Shown here: positions 32,125 through 41,570 of the stretch, in pieces | How the letters are laid out: the number at the start of each line of letters is the position of its first letter | Numbering within the stretch: the stretch's first letter is position 1 | Assembly (NCBI GenBank): GCA_965220695.1 | Contig: OZ244838.1 | Span: 3,968,001 to 4,032,000, forward strand | Direction of reading: 5' to 3' | From: UBA9620 sp965220695 | GTDB lineage: Bacteria; Acidobacteriota; Vicinamibacteria; Vicinamibacterales; UBA8438 | DNA length: 64,000 nt | The notes under the pieces: generated by a model | What the model was told of the DNA's origin: nothing | What the model saw: the letters and a program-made list of their open reading frames with translations, nothing else | Databases searched by the model: none | Program-made: the position numbers and the translations under genes

Positions 32125-34047
32125 GTGGAGACGCAGCGCACAACGAAACGTGGGGCGACAGCAGCGGCGACCGTCCTGAGTCTGATGCTGGCGGGTCCGA
32201 CCGGGACGGGTCCGACCGCCGCGGGTGCGGCGACGCAGCGCGCCCAAGCCCGCGAGTCGAACGGCATACGCTGCACGGTCGAGCAGGCGCCGATGCGGGA
32301 CGGCGTCAGGCTGGCGACCGAGGTGTATCTTCCGGCAGGCGCCGGACGGTTCCCGGTGGTCCTCCAGCGCACGCCCTACAACCGCCGCGCGCCCGGCCCC
32401 GGCAGCAACTGCGATGCGGCCGTTGGCCGCTACTTCGCGGAACGCGGCTACGCGCTGCTCAACCAGGACACGCGCGGACGGTACCGTTCGGAGGGTGAAT
32501 TCGACGCCATGCGGCAGGAAGCCGCCGACGGCTACGACGCGGTCGAGTGGGCGGCCGCCCAGCCGTGGTCCGACGGCAGGGTGGGCATGATCGGCGGCTC
32601 CTATGTCGGGCTGACGCAGTGGCAGGCGGCCGTCGAACAGCCGCCGCACCTGGTGGCCATCGCCCCGCACTACAGCTCGTCGGACTATCACGAGGGCTGG
32701 ACCTACCAGGGCGGCGCGTTCGACCTGTGGTTCGCGCTGAGCTGGACCTCGCAGACACTGGCGCCGGACACGTTGCAGCGGCGCCTCGAGGCCGCCGGTG
32801 CACCGGCAGATCAGGTGCGCCAGGCGGTCGGCGCGTTCGTCACCGAGGGACGCGAGAAGCTGCTGGACGACTGGCTCTGGCAGCTCCCGTTGGCGGACTT
32901 TCCGGCGTTTCGGCAGCACGGCAACATCGCCGCCTACTACGACGAGTGGCTGGCGCGGCCGAGCTACGACGACTACTGGGCCGACCTCGACGTCGAGACG
33001 AAGTACCCCCGCATCCAGGTGCCGGCGTTGGTGACCGGCGGCTGGTACGACATCTTCCACGAGGGCACGATCCGCAACTTCGAAGGACTGCGCGCGCAGG
33101 GCGGATCGGACGCCGCACGACACGGCACGAAGTTGATCATGCGGGCGCTGTGCCACGCCTGCCCGCCGGACACCACGGCGGGTGAGATCGATTTCGGTCC
33201 CGAGAATACGCTCGACCTCAACGCCGAATGGGCGCGCTGGTTCGACTACTGGCTGAAAGGGATCGATACCGGCATCCAGGACGACCCGGCGGTGCGGCTG
33301 TTCGTGATGAACCCGCCGGACGAGGGCACCGGCGGCGGTGGGTTCTGGGTGACGGCGGACCAGTTTCCGCTATCCGACGCGGTCGAGACGCCCTTCTACC
33401 TGCGGAGCGGCGGTCGCGCCAACTCGGCGGTCGGCGACGGCGTGCTCAGCGGGGACGGACCCGGCGGGCCGGCCGACGGCTACGTCTACGACCCCGGCGA
33501 CCCGGTGCCCACCGTCGGCGGCAACATGTGCTGCCGGAACGACCTGCTGCCGTCCGGCGCGTTCGATCAGCGCGACGTGGAGCGGCGGGACGACGTGCTG
33601 GTCTACACCACGGACCCGCTGGAGGCGGACCTGACCGTCATCGGCCCTGTCGAGGTGGAGTTGTGGGCGGCGTCGTCTGCCCGCGACACCGATTTCACCG
33701 CCAAGCTGGTCGATGTGCACCTGGACGGCTATGCCCACAACGTCGCCGAGGGTATCCGCCGGGCTCGGTACCGGAACTCCGATTACACGGTGTCCTGGAT
33801 CACGCCGGGCGCCGTGCACGACTACACCATCGACCTGGGCTACACCGCCACCGTGTTCCGCCGGGGACACCGCATCAGACTCGAGATCAGCTCGTCGAAC
33901 TTTCCGCACTTCGACCGCAACCTGAACACCACCGCGGACTTCGGCGCGGGCGCCGACCTGACGCCGGCCACCCAGCGGGTGCTGCATGACGACCTGCACC
34001 CCTCGCGGCTCGTGCTGCCTGTCGCGCCGAACATCCGTGCGCCGTAG
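32125..34047 (+). CDS. CocE/NonD family alpha/beta hydrolase, exported
   Basis: 640 residues from GTG 32125 with GAGG five bases upstream. Signal peptide (ATAAATVLSLMLAG). X-Pro dipeptidyl-peptidase-like fold: oxyanion and early strand (VVLQRTPYNRR, YALLNQDTRGRYRSEGEF), nucleophile Ser in IGGSYVGLTQW, Asp in VTGGWYDIFHEG, and likely His in RALCHACP where relatives have GPW-x-H. The C-terminal jelly-roll domain runs from about residue 430 (VYTTDPLEADLTVIGP to RRGHRIRLEISSSNFP). Acts on esters or N-terminal peptides; substrate unknown. Confidence 0.9.
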   Translation: METQRTTKRGATAAATVLSLMLAGPTGTGPTAAGAATQRAQARESNGIRCTVEQAPMRDGVRLATEVYLPAGAGRFPVVLQRTPYNRRAPGPGSNCDAAVGRYFAERGYALLNQDTRGRYRSEGEFDAMRQEAADGYDAVEWAAAQPWSDGRVGMIGGSYVGLTQWQAAVEQPPHLVAIAPHYSSSDYHEGWTYQGGAFDLWFALSWTSQTLAPDTLQRRLEAAGAPADQVRQAVGAFVTEGREKLLDDWLWQLPLADFPAFRQHGNIAAYYDEWLARPSYDDYWADLDVETKYPRIQVPALVTGGWYDIFHEGTIRNFEGLRAQGGSDAARHGTKLIMRALCHACPPDTTAGEIDFGPENTLDLNAEWARWFDYWLKGIDTGIQDDPAVRLFVMNPPDEGTGGGGFWVTADQFPLSDAVETPFYLRSGGRANSAVGDGVLSGDGPGGPADGYVYDPGDPVPTVGGNMCCRNDLLPSGAFDQRDVERRDDVLVYTTDPLEADLTVIGPVEVELWAASSARDTDFTAKLVDVHLDGYAHNVAEGIRRARYRNSDYTVSWITPGAVHDYTIDLGYTATVFRRGHRIRLEISSSNFPHFDRNLNTTADFGAGADLTPATQRVLHDDLHPSRLVLPVAPNIRAP

Positions 34048-34089
34048 GCGCCTCGGGAACGCCGGCCCGGTCGCGGGCCACGGAGCCAC

Positions 34090-35139
34090 ATGCAACATCG
34101 AATCGGTTTCACGCGTCGGGCGGCGGCGGTCGGCACGCTCGTCTCACTCGCGGTGATCGCGACCGCGGCCCAGCAGCCGCAGATCGCCGAGAGGGTCGAT
34201 GTCGCCCGCGTGATCATCGACGTGCGGGTGGTCGACGGTCGCGGCCGTCCGATCCTGGGCCTGGAGCCGGCCGATTTCGAGGTCCGCATTGGGGGCGAGC
34301 CGGTCGCCGTCGAATCAGCGCAATGGTTCGGAATCGATGCGCCGGCCGACGGACCCCTCCCGTCGACCGCCATCGCGGGCGCCCTCGAACCGGAACCCCC
34401 CGGCCGGTTGATCGTGTTCGTCGTGCAGAAGAGCCTGGAACGCAACCGGGCGGTGGGGCTGCTGCGCCTGTTGATGGACAGCGACCGGCTGCTGACACGG
34501 GTCACGCCCGACGACCGCATCGCCGTGCTCTCGTTCGATTCCCATCTCAAGATCTGGCTCGATTTCACCGACGATGTCGACCGCGTCCGCACGGTGCTCG
34601 CGGACGAGGTCATGTTCGGCGCGCCGCCCACGCTCGAGCCGCACGGTGAGCTCTCGCTTCTCGCGGCGCTCAGTCAGGACGTCGGGCGTCGGACCTACGA
34701 GATCCAGGAAGCGTTGCTCCGGCTCGGGAACGCGCTCGAACCGCTGCCCGGTTCCAAGTCGGTGGTCCTGATTGGCTATGGATTCGGGGAGTTGACGGTC
34801 ACACTGGGGATCGTCGGCTCGATTCTGGACAATCGCTACAACGACGCACGGGCCGCGCTGGAGGCTGCGCGCGCGACCGTCTTCTCCCTCGATGTCACGC
34901 AGGCGGACTACCACACGTTCGAGCACGGGCTGCAAGCGGTGGCCGCCGACACCGGCGGGTTCTTCGCGCGCACCCACCTGTTCGCACGGCATGCGATCGA
35001 CCGGGTGGCCAACGCGATCTCCGGTCACTACGTGCTGTTCACCGAACGACCGGACGTCGAACCGGGCAACCATCCCATCAGGGTCGATCTGGTGGAACGC
35101 GAGGGCACCGTGCTGGCCCGCAGCACCTACGTCGAGTGA
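34090..35139 (+). CDS. Exported VWFA-related domain protein (acidobacterial type)
   Basis: 349 residues with a signal peptide ending about AAQQ at 30. The early region VARVIIDVRVVDGRGRPI, then LGLEPADFEV, is the characteristic start of the acidobacterial VWFA-related family, which is greatly expanded in that phylum. The MIDAS-like strand LIVFVVQKSLE lacks the DxSxS signature, so metal binding is doubtful. Ends convergently with the next gene, overlapping 13 bases. Likely envelope protein-protein contact; partner unknown. Confidence 0.85.
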   Translation: MQHRIGFTRRAAAVGTLVSLAVIATAAQQPQIAERVDVARVIIDVRVVDGRGRPILGLEPADFEVRIGGEPVAVESAQWFGIDAPADGPLPSTAIAGALEPEPPGRLIVFVVQKSLERNRAVGLLRLLMDSDRLLTRVTPDDRIAVLSFDSHLKIWLDFTDDVDRVRTVLADEVMFGAPPTLEPHGELSLLAALSQDVGRRTYEIQEALLRLGNALEPLPGSKSVVLIGYGFGELTVTLGIVGSILDNRYNDARAALEAARATVFSLDVTQADYHTFEHGLQAVAADTGGFFARTHLFARHAIDRVANAISGHYVLFTERPDVEPGNHPIRVDLVEREGTVLARSTYVE

Positions 35140-35933
35140 GCCGCACCACTCAGGCCGAGCAGGGCGAGGAGACCGAGATCGACGAACAACAGCGGTGCGA
35201 AGGCCGGCGCACCGTGCACGAAGTTCTCGAACAGGCTGGCGGACAGGCCGTTGACGTCGGCCGCGACGTGGAAATAGAAACCGGTCAGTCCGATGACGGC
35301 CTGCACCGCGAGCACGCCGCAGCACATCTTCAAGAACGCGGCGCGGCGGTCGACGAGCGACACTGCCAGGAACCCGCCGGCGAACGCGCTCGAGATGACC
35401 GGCCACCATTCGGTGGCGTAGAAGAACCCGTTCTGCGCATGGTCACACAGCGACAGCACGAAGATGCCGAGGAAGCCGCCCAGGGCGAAGAACACCACCC
35501 ACTGCTCCCACTCCGCCGCCTCGGCCGGCATCATTCTGTTGACGAGCACGAGGAAACCGAGACCGGCGTAGGCGAGCGGCGCGGCGAACGGCGCGGTGTA
35601 TACCAGACTGCGGATGGTCCACTGCGTGAAGAACTGGCTCTCGAGGTGATACATGACGCCCGCGAGACCGATGGCGATGGAGCTGATCCCCACCACGAGT
35701 CCGACACGGTACGACAAGGATCCGCGGTGTGTGCGCCCGCCTCGCGGCAGCGCCACGGCGAGCAGCAGCGTGGCCGCAATCGAGAAGACGAAGGGGAACC
35801 ACTCGGCATGGTGCCGAAAGTTATTGACCGCGTGAGCCAGAAACACGTCCAGGATGAGGAAGGCGTAGTTCGCAAGGACGAAGACCTCCAGCAGCGCGCC
35901 CCGGTGTCGGCCCGCCCAGTCAATCGTTCTCAC
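35127..35933 (-). CDS. Polytopic membrane protein coupled to an octahaem cytochrome
   Basis: 268 residues with about seven TM segments (EVFVLANYAFLILDVFLAHA, PFVFSIAATLLLAVALP, VGLVVGISSIAIGLAGVMYH, WVVFFALGGFLGIFVLSLCD, LKMCCGVLAVQAVIGLTGFY, APLLFVDLGLLALLGLSG). Histidines inside or near TMs (FRHHAEWFPF, MYHLESQ, CDHAQNGFF, YFHVAADV) could be haem b or quinone ligands. Its start lies inside the end of the HAO-family gene (14-base overlap), so the two are co-translated. It may pass electrons between the periplasmic cytochrome and the quinone pool; this is inference. Confidence 0.7.
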   Translation of the reverse strand: MRTIDWAGRHRGALLEVFVLANYAFLILDVFLAHAVNNFRHHAEWFPFVFSIAATLLLAVALPRGGRTHRGSLSYRVGLVVGISSIAIGLAGVMYHLESQFFTQWTIRSLVYTAPFAAPLAYAGLGFLVLVNRMMPAEAAEWEQWVVFFALGGFLGIFVLSLCDHAQNGFFYATEWWPVISSAFAGGFLAVSLVDRRAAFLKMCCGVLAVQAVIGLTGFYFHVAADVNGLSASLFENFVHGAPAFAPLLFVDLGLLALLGLSGAAHST

Positions 35934-37155
35934 GACCGTCCCGCAACCCGCCGGCCATGTCCTTCAGCTCGGTCAATTTGAGCAACAACTCGTAGTTGCC
36001 GTGCCATTGCACGAAGTCGGCCCCGCCCATGAACGCCCCGTGCTTGGCCGTGCGCCCGAAGTAGTGCCAGAAATCGAAGTACAGGAACTCGATCGGCTCA
36101 TCGAACGGGGCATCGGTCAGCAGGCCGTCGGCGCGCAGGCCGGCCATGAGCGCCTGCCCGTCGCGGACGCGCTCGTTCGTCGCGGCCAGGACCGCCTCGG
36201 CCTCTTCGTAGAAGCGGGTGACGTTCGACGAGGCGTGGCAGCGAAGACACGTTTCCTGCATCTCGGTCTGCGCGCGGGCGTACCCCGGCCGTCGCTCGGA
36301 CACCGGTGCGAACAGCCAGTACGACAACCGCTCCGTCGTATCGTGGGTCACCTTCAGCCCGTCCAGACCGCTGAGGTGGCAGGTCGCACACGTCGGCACG
36401 GGCATGTCCGCGGTCGTCAGCCGCTTGGGGTCGGCGCTCAGGTTCAGTGACGCGCGTTGCGCCTCGTAGAGCGCACCGTGCTTCGACTCGTTGTAGATCT
36501 CGATCTGCGCGTGGTCGGGACCGATATGGCACTGCCCGCAGGTGCGCGGCTCGCGCGCCAGCGCAATGGAGGTCGAATGGCGCGAGTGGCACTGGGTGCA
36601 GCTCCCGATCGAGCCGTCCTGATTCGGCCTGCCGATCTCGTGGCAGCCGATGCACCCGGCGGCGGTGGCCGCTGCGCCTTCCAGCAGGGCGAGCGCATTC
36701 GCCGGACGATCCACCGCGCCGGGGTGATGTCGCTCGCCGAACGCGACCTGCTCGGGCGACAGGTCGGTCGTGCCTCGGACCGCGGCCCACGCCGGCAGCG
36801 CGTGCCGGCTGCGGGCGAACTGATCGTACTCGGTGCGGTGGCAGCCCTGGCAGTTCAGCGACGTCACGTCCTGCGCCAGACGGAAGTTGTAATGGTCGTA
36901 TGTCTCCTGCCCGTCGTGCGGCTGATGACAGTCGAAGCAGGTGACGTTGGCGCGGCTGTGCTCGCTGCGTTCGAACTGATGGACGATGGCCGCGGTCTCT
37001 TCGCGATGGCACTGGGCGCAGCGCCCCGTCGCACGCACGAATTCCGGTAGCGGCTGCAGGACCTCCGACCCCGGTCTGGCGTGGTTGAGCGCCACGGCCG
37101 CCAGCAGCAGTCCGCCGCTGATGGTGACGGCGATGAAGACCGACCTGAAAGGCAT
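35920..37155 (-). CDS. Octahaem cytochrome c of the hydroxylamine oxidoreductase (HAO) family
   Basis: 411 residues from ATG 37155; an N-terminal hydrophobic segment (6-22) serves as signal or anchor. Eight CxxCH sites at about 46, 73, 102, 168, 186, 206, 256 and 303. The spacing and family phrases FERSEHSRANVTCFDCH, RTCGQCHIGPDHAQIEIYN and ESKHG are typical of HAO. C-terminal WHYFGRTAKHGAFMGGADFV then QWHGNYELL is also typical. The family oxidises hydroxylamine or hydrazine, or reduces nitrite; which depends on a crosslinking tyrosine I cannot place. Periplasmic; paired with a polytopic membrane protein. Confidence 0.85.
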   Translation of the reverse strand: MPFRSVFIAVTISGGLLLAAVALNHARPGSEVLQPLPEFVRATGRCAQCHREETAAIVHQFERSEHSRANVTCFDCHQPHDGQETYDHYNFRLAQDVTSLNCQGCHRTEYDQFARSRHALPAWAAVRGTTDLSPEQVAFGERHHPGAVDRPANALALLEGAAATAAGCIGCHEIGRPNQDGSIGSCTQCHSRHSTSIALAREPRTCGQCHIGPDHAQIEIYNESKHGALYEAQRASLNLSADPKRLTTADMPVPTCATCHLSGLDGLKVTHDTTERLSYWLFAPVSERRPGYARAQTEMQETCLRCHASSNVTRFYEEAEAVLAATNERVRDGQALMAGLRADGLLTDAPFDEPIEFLYFDFWHYFGRTAKHGAFMGGADFVQWHGNYELLLKLTELKDMAGGLRDGREND

Positions 37156-37212
37156 ACGCTCGCCACGACATGGTGCGCGCCGACACGCCGGCAAGCTCCG
37201 TCGCCGGGAACT

Positions 37213-38514
37213 TCACCGGCCGCTGGCGGCGGGCGCGTTCGACTTCATGATCACCAGCGTGCGGTCGTCGGTCTGCGTACCGTCCCCGAACCGGTTGACC
37301 TGCTGCATCACGCGGCTGCAGATCTCGGTCGCGCTCTCGCCGGCGGCGGTCCGCAGCGTCTCAATCAGACGCGCCCGTCCATATTCTTCGCCCGCCGGGC
37401 TCATCTGCTCGACGATGCCGTCGGTGTAGAGCGCCAGCACGTCGCCCGGCCGCAACACGGCGTGCCCCTCGTAATACCGCGGCGCCTCGAACAGGCCGAG
37501 CGGCACCCCGCCTTCCTCCAACAACTCGACGTCACCGCCGGCGCGCACCAGCACGGGCGGCACATGCCCCGCGTTCACGTAGAGGAGACGCTGCACCGGA
37601 ACGTCGAGCACCATGTAGAACAGCGTGACGTACCTTCCCTCTTCGACCGACTTCTGAAAGAAGCGGTTGGCACGCCGCATCACGGTGCGCACGGCCAGCT
37701 CGTGGCCGACCAGTGAGGAGATGGAGGCGCGAATGGCGGCCACCAGCAGCGCCGCGGGGACGCCCTTGCCGACGACGTCGGCAATCACTACGCCGTAGCG
37801 GTCTTCGGGCAAGGCAATGAACTCGTAGTAGTCGCCGCCGATTGCCAGCGACGTCTCGTGCGCCCCTGCGATGTCGAATCCGTCCAGCGCCGGCGTGACG
37901 TGCGGCAGCAAGTCCGCCATGACGTCGCGTGCGAGCGCAAGGTCGCTGACGAGCTGGCGTTTGACCTGCACCTCGGCGATGAGGCGCGCGTTTTCGATGG
38001 TCGCGGCGACCGCCGCGGCATAGACGCCGACCACCGCCTGCGCCGCGTCGTCGAATCCGGCCGACCGGTCCGACCAGAGATCGAGCGCGCCGCGCACCCG
38101 TCCGCGGGCGCCGATCAGCGGGACGATCAGCCGTGACCGCGCCAGCGAGCGCCCTTCGCAGACGCCAAGCTGATCGTGCAGCGAGAGTAGCTCGCCGTGC
38201 GCCAGCACCCGGCCGACCATACCCTGGCCATCGAACGGCGCACGCATCTCGACCGGCGCCGGATTGACGCACCCGCGCGCCAGGCTGTGCGACACGTGCG
38301 CCCCGGTCGGATCGACCACATAGACGCCGGCCGCATCGTGCTCGACGAGCGAGGCCAGACCGTCGAGAATGCCGTTCAGGATGCGCGCCGCGTCGGGGGC
38401 GTCGGTCGCGAGGCGGAACACCTCGACCATGACGCGGGCCGCATCGACAGCATCACCGGCGACCTTGGCGGTCGGCCGGCCCTGCCCCCCGGTGGACGTC
38501 ACGGTCTGCGCCAT
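37213..38514 (-). CDS. GAF domain - SpoIIE-type serine phosphatase
   Basis: 433 residues from ATG 38514; another ATG at 38550 is in frame. A GAF sensor domain spans roughly 40-175 (SLVEHDAAGVYVVDPTGAHV, RLIVPLIGARGRVRGALDLW), followed by a helical linker (ENARLIAEVQVKRQLVSDLA). The PP2C-like SpoIIE domain has metal-binding GGDYYEF near 227-233, ADVVGKGVPAALL near 246-258, LYTDGIVEQMSP and TDDRTLVIM. Cytosolic regulator that dephosphorylates an anti-sigma or anti-anti-sigma factor in partner-switching pathways. No such partner adjoins. It follows the HAO operon start by 57 bases in the same direction. Confidence 0.88.
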   Translation of the reverse strand: MAQTVTSTGGQGRPTAKVAGDAVDAARVMVEVFRLATDAPDAARILNGILDGLASLVEHDAAGVYVVDPTGAHVSHSLARGCVNPAPVEMRAPFDGQGMVGRVLAHGELLSLHDQLGVCEGRSLARSRLIVPLIGARGRVRGALDLWSDRSAGFDDAAQAVVGVYAAAVAATIENARLIAEVQVKRQLVSDLALARDVMADLLPHVTPALDGFDIAGAHETSLAIGGDYYEFIALPEDRYGVVIADVVGKGVPAALLVAAIRASISSLVGHELAVRTVMRRANRFFQKSVEEGRYVTLFYMVLDVPVQRLLYVNAGHVPPVLVRAGGDVELLEEGGVPLGLFEAPRYYEGHAVLRPGDVLALYTDGIVEQMSPAGEEYGRARLIETLRTAAGESATEICSRVMQQVNRFGDGTQTDDRTLVIMKSNAPAASGR

Positions 38515-38620
38515 CGCCCCAATTGTAGACACTTTCGTCTCTGCATGCACCCGGCCCGGGTCATCCTGGTGACACTGGAGCGTTCATGTGCACGTTGGAC
38601 ACGTCTTGCTACGTTTTACT

Positions 38621-38643
38621 ATTCCTTTCCTTTCCTTTCTTCC
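38621..38643. repeat. Short TTTCC tandem repeat
   Basis: Pyrimidine run with three TTTCC units in an unusually AT-rich intergenic stretch (38,600-38,780) upstream of the cytochrome/beta-barrel gene. Variable repeat numbers in such tracts can affect transcription; no more can be said. Confidence 0.3.
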
Positions 38644-38778
38644 ATCCTGAACGCCCGTTCCTTATCCGCCACCTTCCTTCTCTTCGTCACCATGCTATCG
38701 GGTCATGGATAATGAGTCTCAATCTCAGTAACAGATTTAGCTTGCGCACAGCGAGCTATCTTTCTTACAGTTGCATCC

Positions 38779-39903
38779 ATGGCGCGTCGGTTCCGTTCTC
38801 CAATGGCGTGCAGCACACTCCTGGCCATCGTGCTCGGTGCGTCGGCCATACGCGCCGAACAACCTCCCGACGCGGCGACCCCACCCAACCCGGAACAGCT
38901 CTATGCGTCGGCGTGCGCGGCATGCCATGGCGCCGACGGACGAGGAGCGCCCCTGAGCTCGGTCGCTTTCGACGTCCCGTTGCCAGACTTCAGCGATTGC
39001 AGCTTCGCGTCGCGCGAGCCGGACGCCGACTGGGCGGCGGTCGTGCATGACGGCGGACCGGTACGGGGTTTCGATCGGATGATGCCGGCGTTCGGCGACG
39101 CATGGGGAATGGACGAGATTCTGGCATCGCTCGACCACGTACGGACCTTCTGCGAGGACGACAGTTGGCCGGGCGGCGAACTCAACATGCCGTTGCCGCT
39201 CGTCATGGAGAAGGCGTATCCCGAAGACGAGTTCGTGTTGACATCACGCGTCGATGAGGGTGACGCGGGCCGCATCGCCACCCGCATCATCTACGAGAAG
39301 CGGTTCGGCGCCAGGAACCAGATTGAAATCGACCTGCCGTTCGCCGCGGTCGAGCGCGCGTCCGGCGATTGGACCGGTGGCGTGGGTGATATCTCGCTCG
39401 GTGTCAAGCGCGCGCTCCTGCACAGCACGGACCGCGGGTCGATCCTCAGCGTTCTCGGTGAGGTGGTGCTGCCGACTGGCGACCGCGACGACGGCCTCGG
39501 CGCGGGCACGGCCATTCTCGAGCCGTCGGTCCTCTTTGGCCAACTTCTCCCCGCAGACGGATTCGTGCAGTTCCAGGCCGGCGTCGAGGTGCCCACCGAC
39601 CCCGCCTCAGCCGGGCGCGAGGCGTTCTGGCGCACCGCGGTCGGGAAGAGCTTCACCGAGGGTGCGTTCGGCCGCGCCTGGACCCCGATGCTGGAGATTC
39701 TGGGTGCGCGTGAGTTCGCCGCCGCTGAACGTCCGCAGTGGGACCTGGTCCCGCAACTGCAGGTCACGCTGAACACGCGCCAACATGTGATCGCGAACAT
39801 CGGCGTCCGCCTGCCGGTGACCGACACCGACCGCCGGGGCACCCAGGTGCTGGTCTATCTGCTGTGGGACTGGTTCGACGGCGGCTTCTTCGAAGGCTGG
39901 TAG
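38779..39903 (+). CDS. Monohaem cytochrome c fused to an outer-membrane beta-barrel-like domain
   Basis: 374 residues with a signal peptide (about 1-26, ASAIRA). A cytochrome c module follows with CAACH at 46-50 and axial Met probably in FDRMMPAFG near 98-106. From about residue 150 alternating amphipathic strands (TRIIYEKRFGARNQIEIDLP, GDISLGVKRALLHS, ILSVLGEVVLPTGDR, HVIANIGVRLPVTD) resemble MetA-type outer-membrane proteins, ending in aromatic FFEGW. Possibly a porin that also conducts electrons. It is followed two bases later by a pentahaem cytochrome. Confidence 0.8.
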   Translation: MARRFRSPMACSTLLAIVLGASAIRAEQPPDAATPPNPEQLYASACAACHGADGRGAPLSSVAFDVPLPDFSDCSFASREPDADWAAVVHDGGPVRGFDRMMPAFGDAWGMDEILASLDHVRTFCEDDSWPGGELNMPLPLVMEKAYPEDEFVLTSRVDEGDAGRIATRIIYEKRFGARNQIEIDLPFAAVERASGDWTGGVGDISLGVKRALLHSTDRGSILSVLGEVVLPTGDRDDGLGAGTAILEPSVLFGQLLPADGFVQFQAGVEVPTDPASAGREAFWRTAVGKSFTEGAFGRAWTPMLEILGAREFAAAERPQWDLVPQLQVTLNTRQHVIANIGVRLPVTDTDRRGTQVLVYLLWDWFDGGFFEGW

Positions 39904-39905
39904 TG

Positions 39906-41570
39906 ATGCATATCTCGAAGGCACGAGTCCCGGTGCGGCGCTGGACGGTCGCCGCGGGTTGCTGGCTCACCCTTGGCGTGGCCCTGCCCCCCGCGTGGGC
40001 CGGGCAGAGTCCCGGCGTCACCACACCGCATCCGCCAGATGCGCTGTTCGACACCGCGACCACCTGCATGGCGTGCCACAACGGCTTGACGATCACAAGC
40101 GGTGAGGACATCTCGATCGGATCCGACTGGCGCGCGTCGATGATGGCCAACGCCGCGCGCGATCCGTACTGGCAGGCGGCGGTCAGGCGCGAAGTCCTCG
40201 ATCATCCCGAAGCTCAGGCGGTCATCGAGGATACGTGCGCCACCTGTCACATGCCGATGGCGCGGTTCGAGGCCGCCTCGGCCGGCGGCCAGGGACAGGT
40301 GCTCGCGCACCTGCCGATCGGGGCCGGCGATACGCGCGCCGAGCGCCTTGCCGCCGACGGCGTGTCCTGCACGGCGTGCCACCAGATCAGTGCAGCGAAC
40401 CTGGGCCAGGCCGACAGCTTTACGGGCGGCTTCGTCATCGACATCTCGGTGCGAGACGGAGAGCGGCAGATCTTCGGCCCCTTCGACATCGACGACGGGC
40501 GGACCCGCATCATGCAGTCGGCCACCGGATTTCAGCCGACCGAAGCGACCCATATCCAGCAATCGGAAGTCTGCGCCACCTGCCACACGCTCTACACGCA
40601 CGCACTGAACCTCGAGGGCGACGAGGCCGGCCCGCTGCCCGAACAGGTGCCGTATCTCGAGTGGCGCCACAGCGTCTACAACGGCGAAGAGAGCTGCCAG
40701 TCGTGTCACATGCCGGTCGTCGAGGAAGAAACGGCCATCGCCTCGGTGCTGGGTGAACAGCGCGAGGGGGTGTCGCGGCACGTCTTCCGCGGCGGAAACT
40801 TCTTCATGCTGCGGATGCTCAACCGCTATCGCGCCGATCTGGGCGTGCAGGCGCTGCCCCAGGAACTCGAGACCGCGGCGCGACGGACCATCGACCATCT
40901 GCAATCGAACGCGGCCACCGTCGCGGTGGAACGACTCGACCGCTCCGGCGGCCGCCTGCGCTTCGACGTGGCCGTGGAGAACCTCGGCGGACACAAGCTG
41001 CCCACCGCCTACCCGTCGCGGCGGGTGTGGCTGCACGTCACCGTCCGTGATGGCGCGGGCGAGGTGCTGTTCGAGTCGGGGGCGTTCGAGGCCAGCGGCG
41101 CGATACGCGGCAACGACAACGACCTGCGTCCAGAAGCCTTCGAGCCGCACTACGCGGAGATCAGCAGCCCGGACCAGGTCCAGGTCTACGAGTCGGTGCT
41201 GGTTGACGAGCGCGGAAGGGCGACCACCGGGCTGCTCACCGGCGTGCGCTACATCAAGGACAACCGCCTGCTGCCCCGCGGATTCGACAAGACCACCGCC
41301 GAGCCGGACATCGCCGTGCATGGCGGGGCCGCGCCGGACGAGGACTTCGTCGGCGGGAGCGATCGGGTGCGGTACGTGACGGACGTGTCGAACGCCACCG
41401 GGCCGTTGCGCGTTGAGGCCCAACTCTGGTATCAACCGATCGGCTTTCGCTGGGCGCGCACTCTCGCCGACTACGACGCGTTCGAGACAACGCGGTTCGT
41501 CCGCTTCTACGACGCCATGGCCGCCTCGTCGGCCGTCGTGGTCGCCAGCGCCGGTGCGTCCTTGCCATAA
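39906..41570 (+). CDS. Pentahaem c-type cytochrome, exported
   Basis: 554 residues from ATG 39906, two bases after the previous stop. Signal peptide about 12-32 (AAGCWLTLGVALPPAWAG). CxxCH sites at 54, 111, 155, 223 and 264; the C-terminal half from about 320 has no haem and folds as beta domains (ENLGGHKLPTAYPSRRVWLH, DVSNATGPLRVEAQLWYQP). The phrase GGHKLPT with haem N-terminal domain is common in exported multihaem cytochromes of unknown function, often next to porin-like cytochromes. Likely carries electrons across the periplasm with the upstream fusion. Confidence 0.85.
   Translation: MHISKARVPVRRWTVAAGCWLTLGVALPPAWAGQSPGVTTPHPPDALFDTATTCMACHNGLTITSGEDISIGSDWRASMMANAARDPYWQAAVRREVLDHPEAQAVIEDTCATCHMPMARFEAASAGGQGQVLAHLPIGAGDTRAERLAADGVSCTACHQISAANLGQADSFTGGFVIDISVRDGERQIFGPFDIDDGRTRIMQSATGFQPTEATHIQQSEVCATCHTLYTHALNLEGDEAGPLPEQVPYLEWRHSVYNGEESCQSCHMPVVEEETAIASVLGEQREGVSRHVFRGGNFFMLRMLNRYRADLGVQALPQELETAARRTIDHLQSNAATVAVERLDRSGGRLRFDVAVENLGGHKLPTAYPSRRVWLHVTVRDGAGEVLFESGAFEASGAIRGNDNDLRPEAFEPHYAEISSPDQVQVYESVLVDERGRATTGLLTGVRYIKDNRLLPRGFDKTTAEPDIAVHGGAAPDEDFVGGSDRVRYVTDVSNATGPLRVEAQLWYQPIGFRWARTLADYDAFETTRFVRFYDAMAASSAVVVASAGASLP

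Noticed and set aside
31867..33156. Upstream extension of the ZIP transporter frame
   Set aside because: The translation turns into basic, motif-free sequence opposite the CocE-type hydrolase; the start at 31866 fits the TM topology.
38600..38780. AT-rich pyrimidine tract as a possible phase-variable promoter
   Set aside because: Only three TTTCC units and no clear promoter elements around them; kept as a low-confidence repeat.
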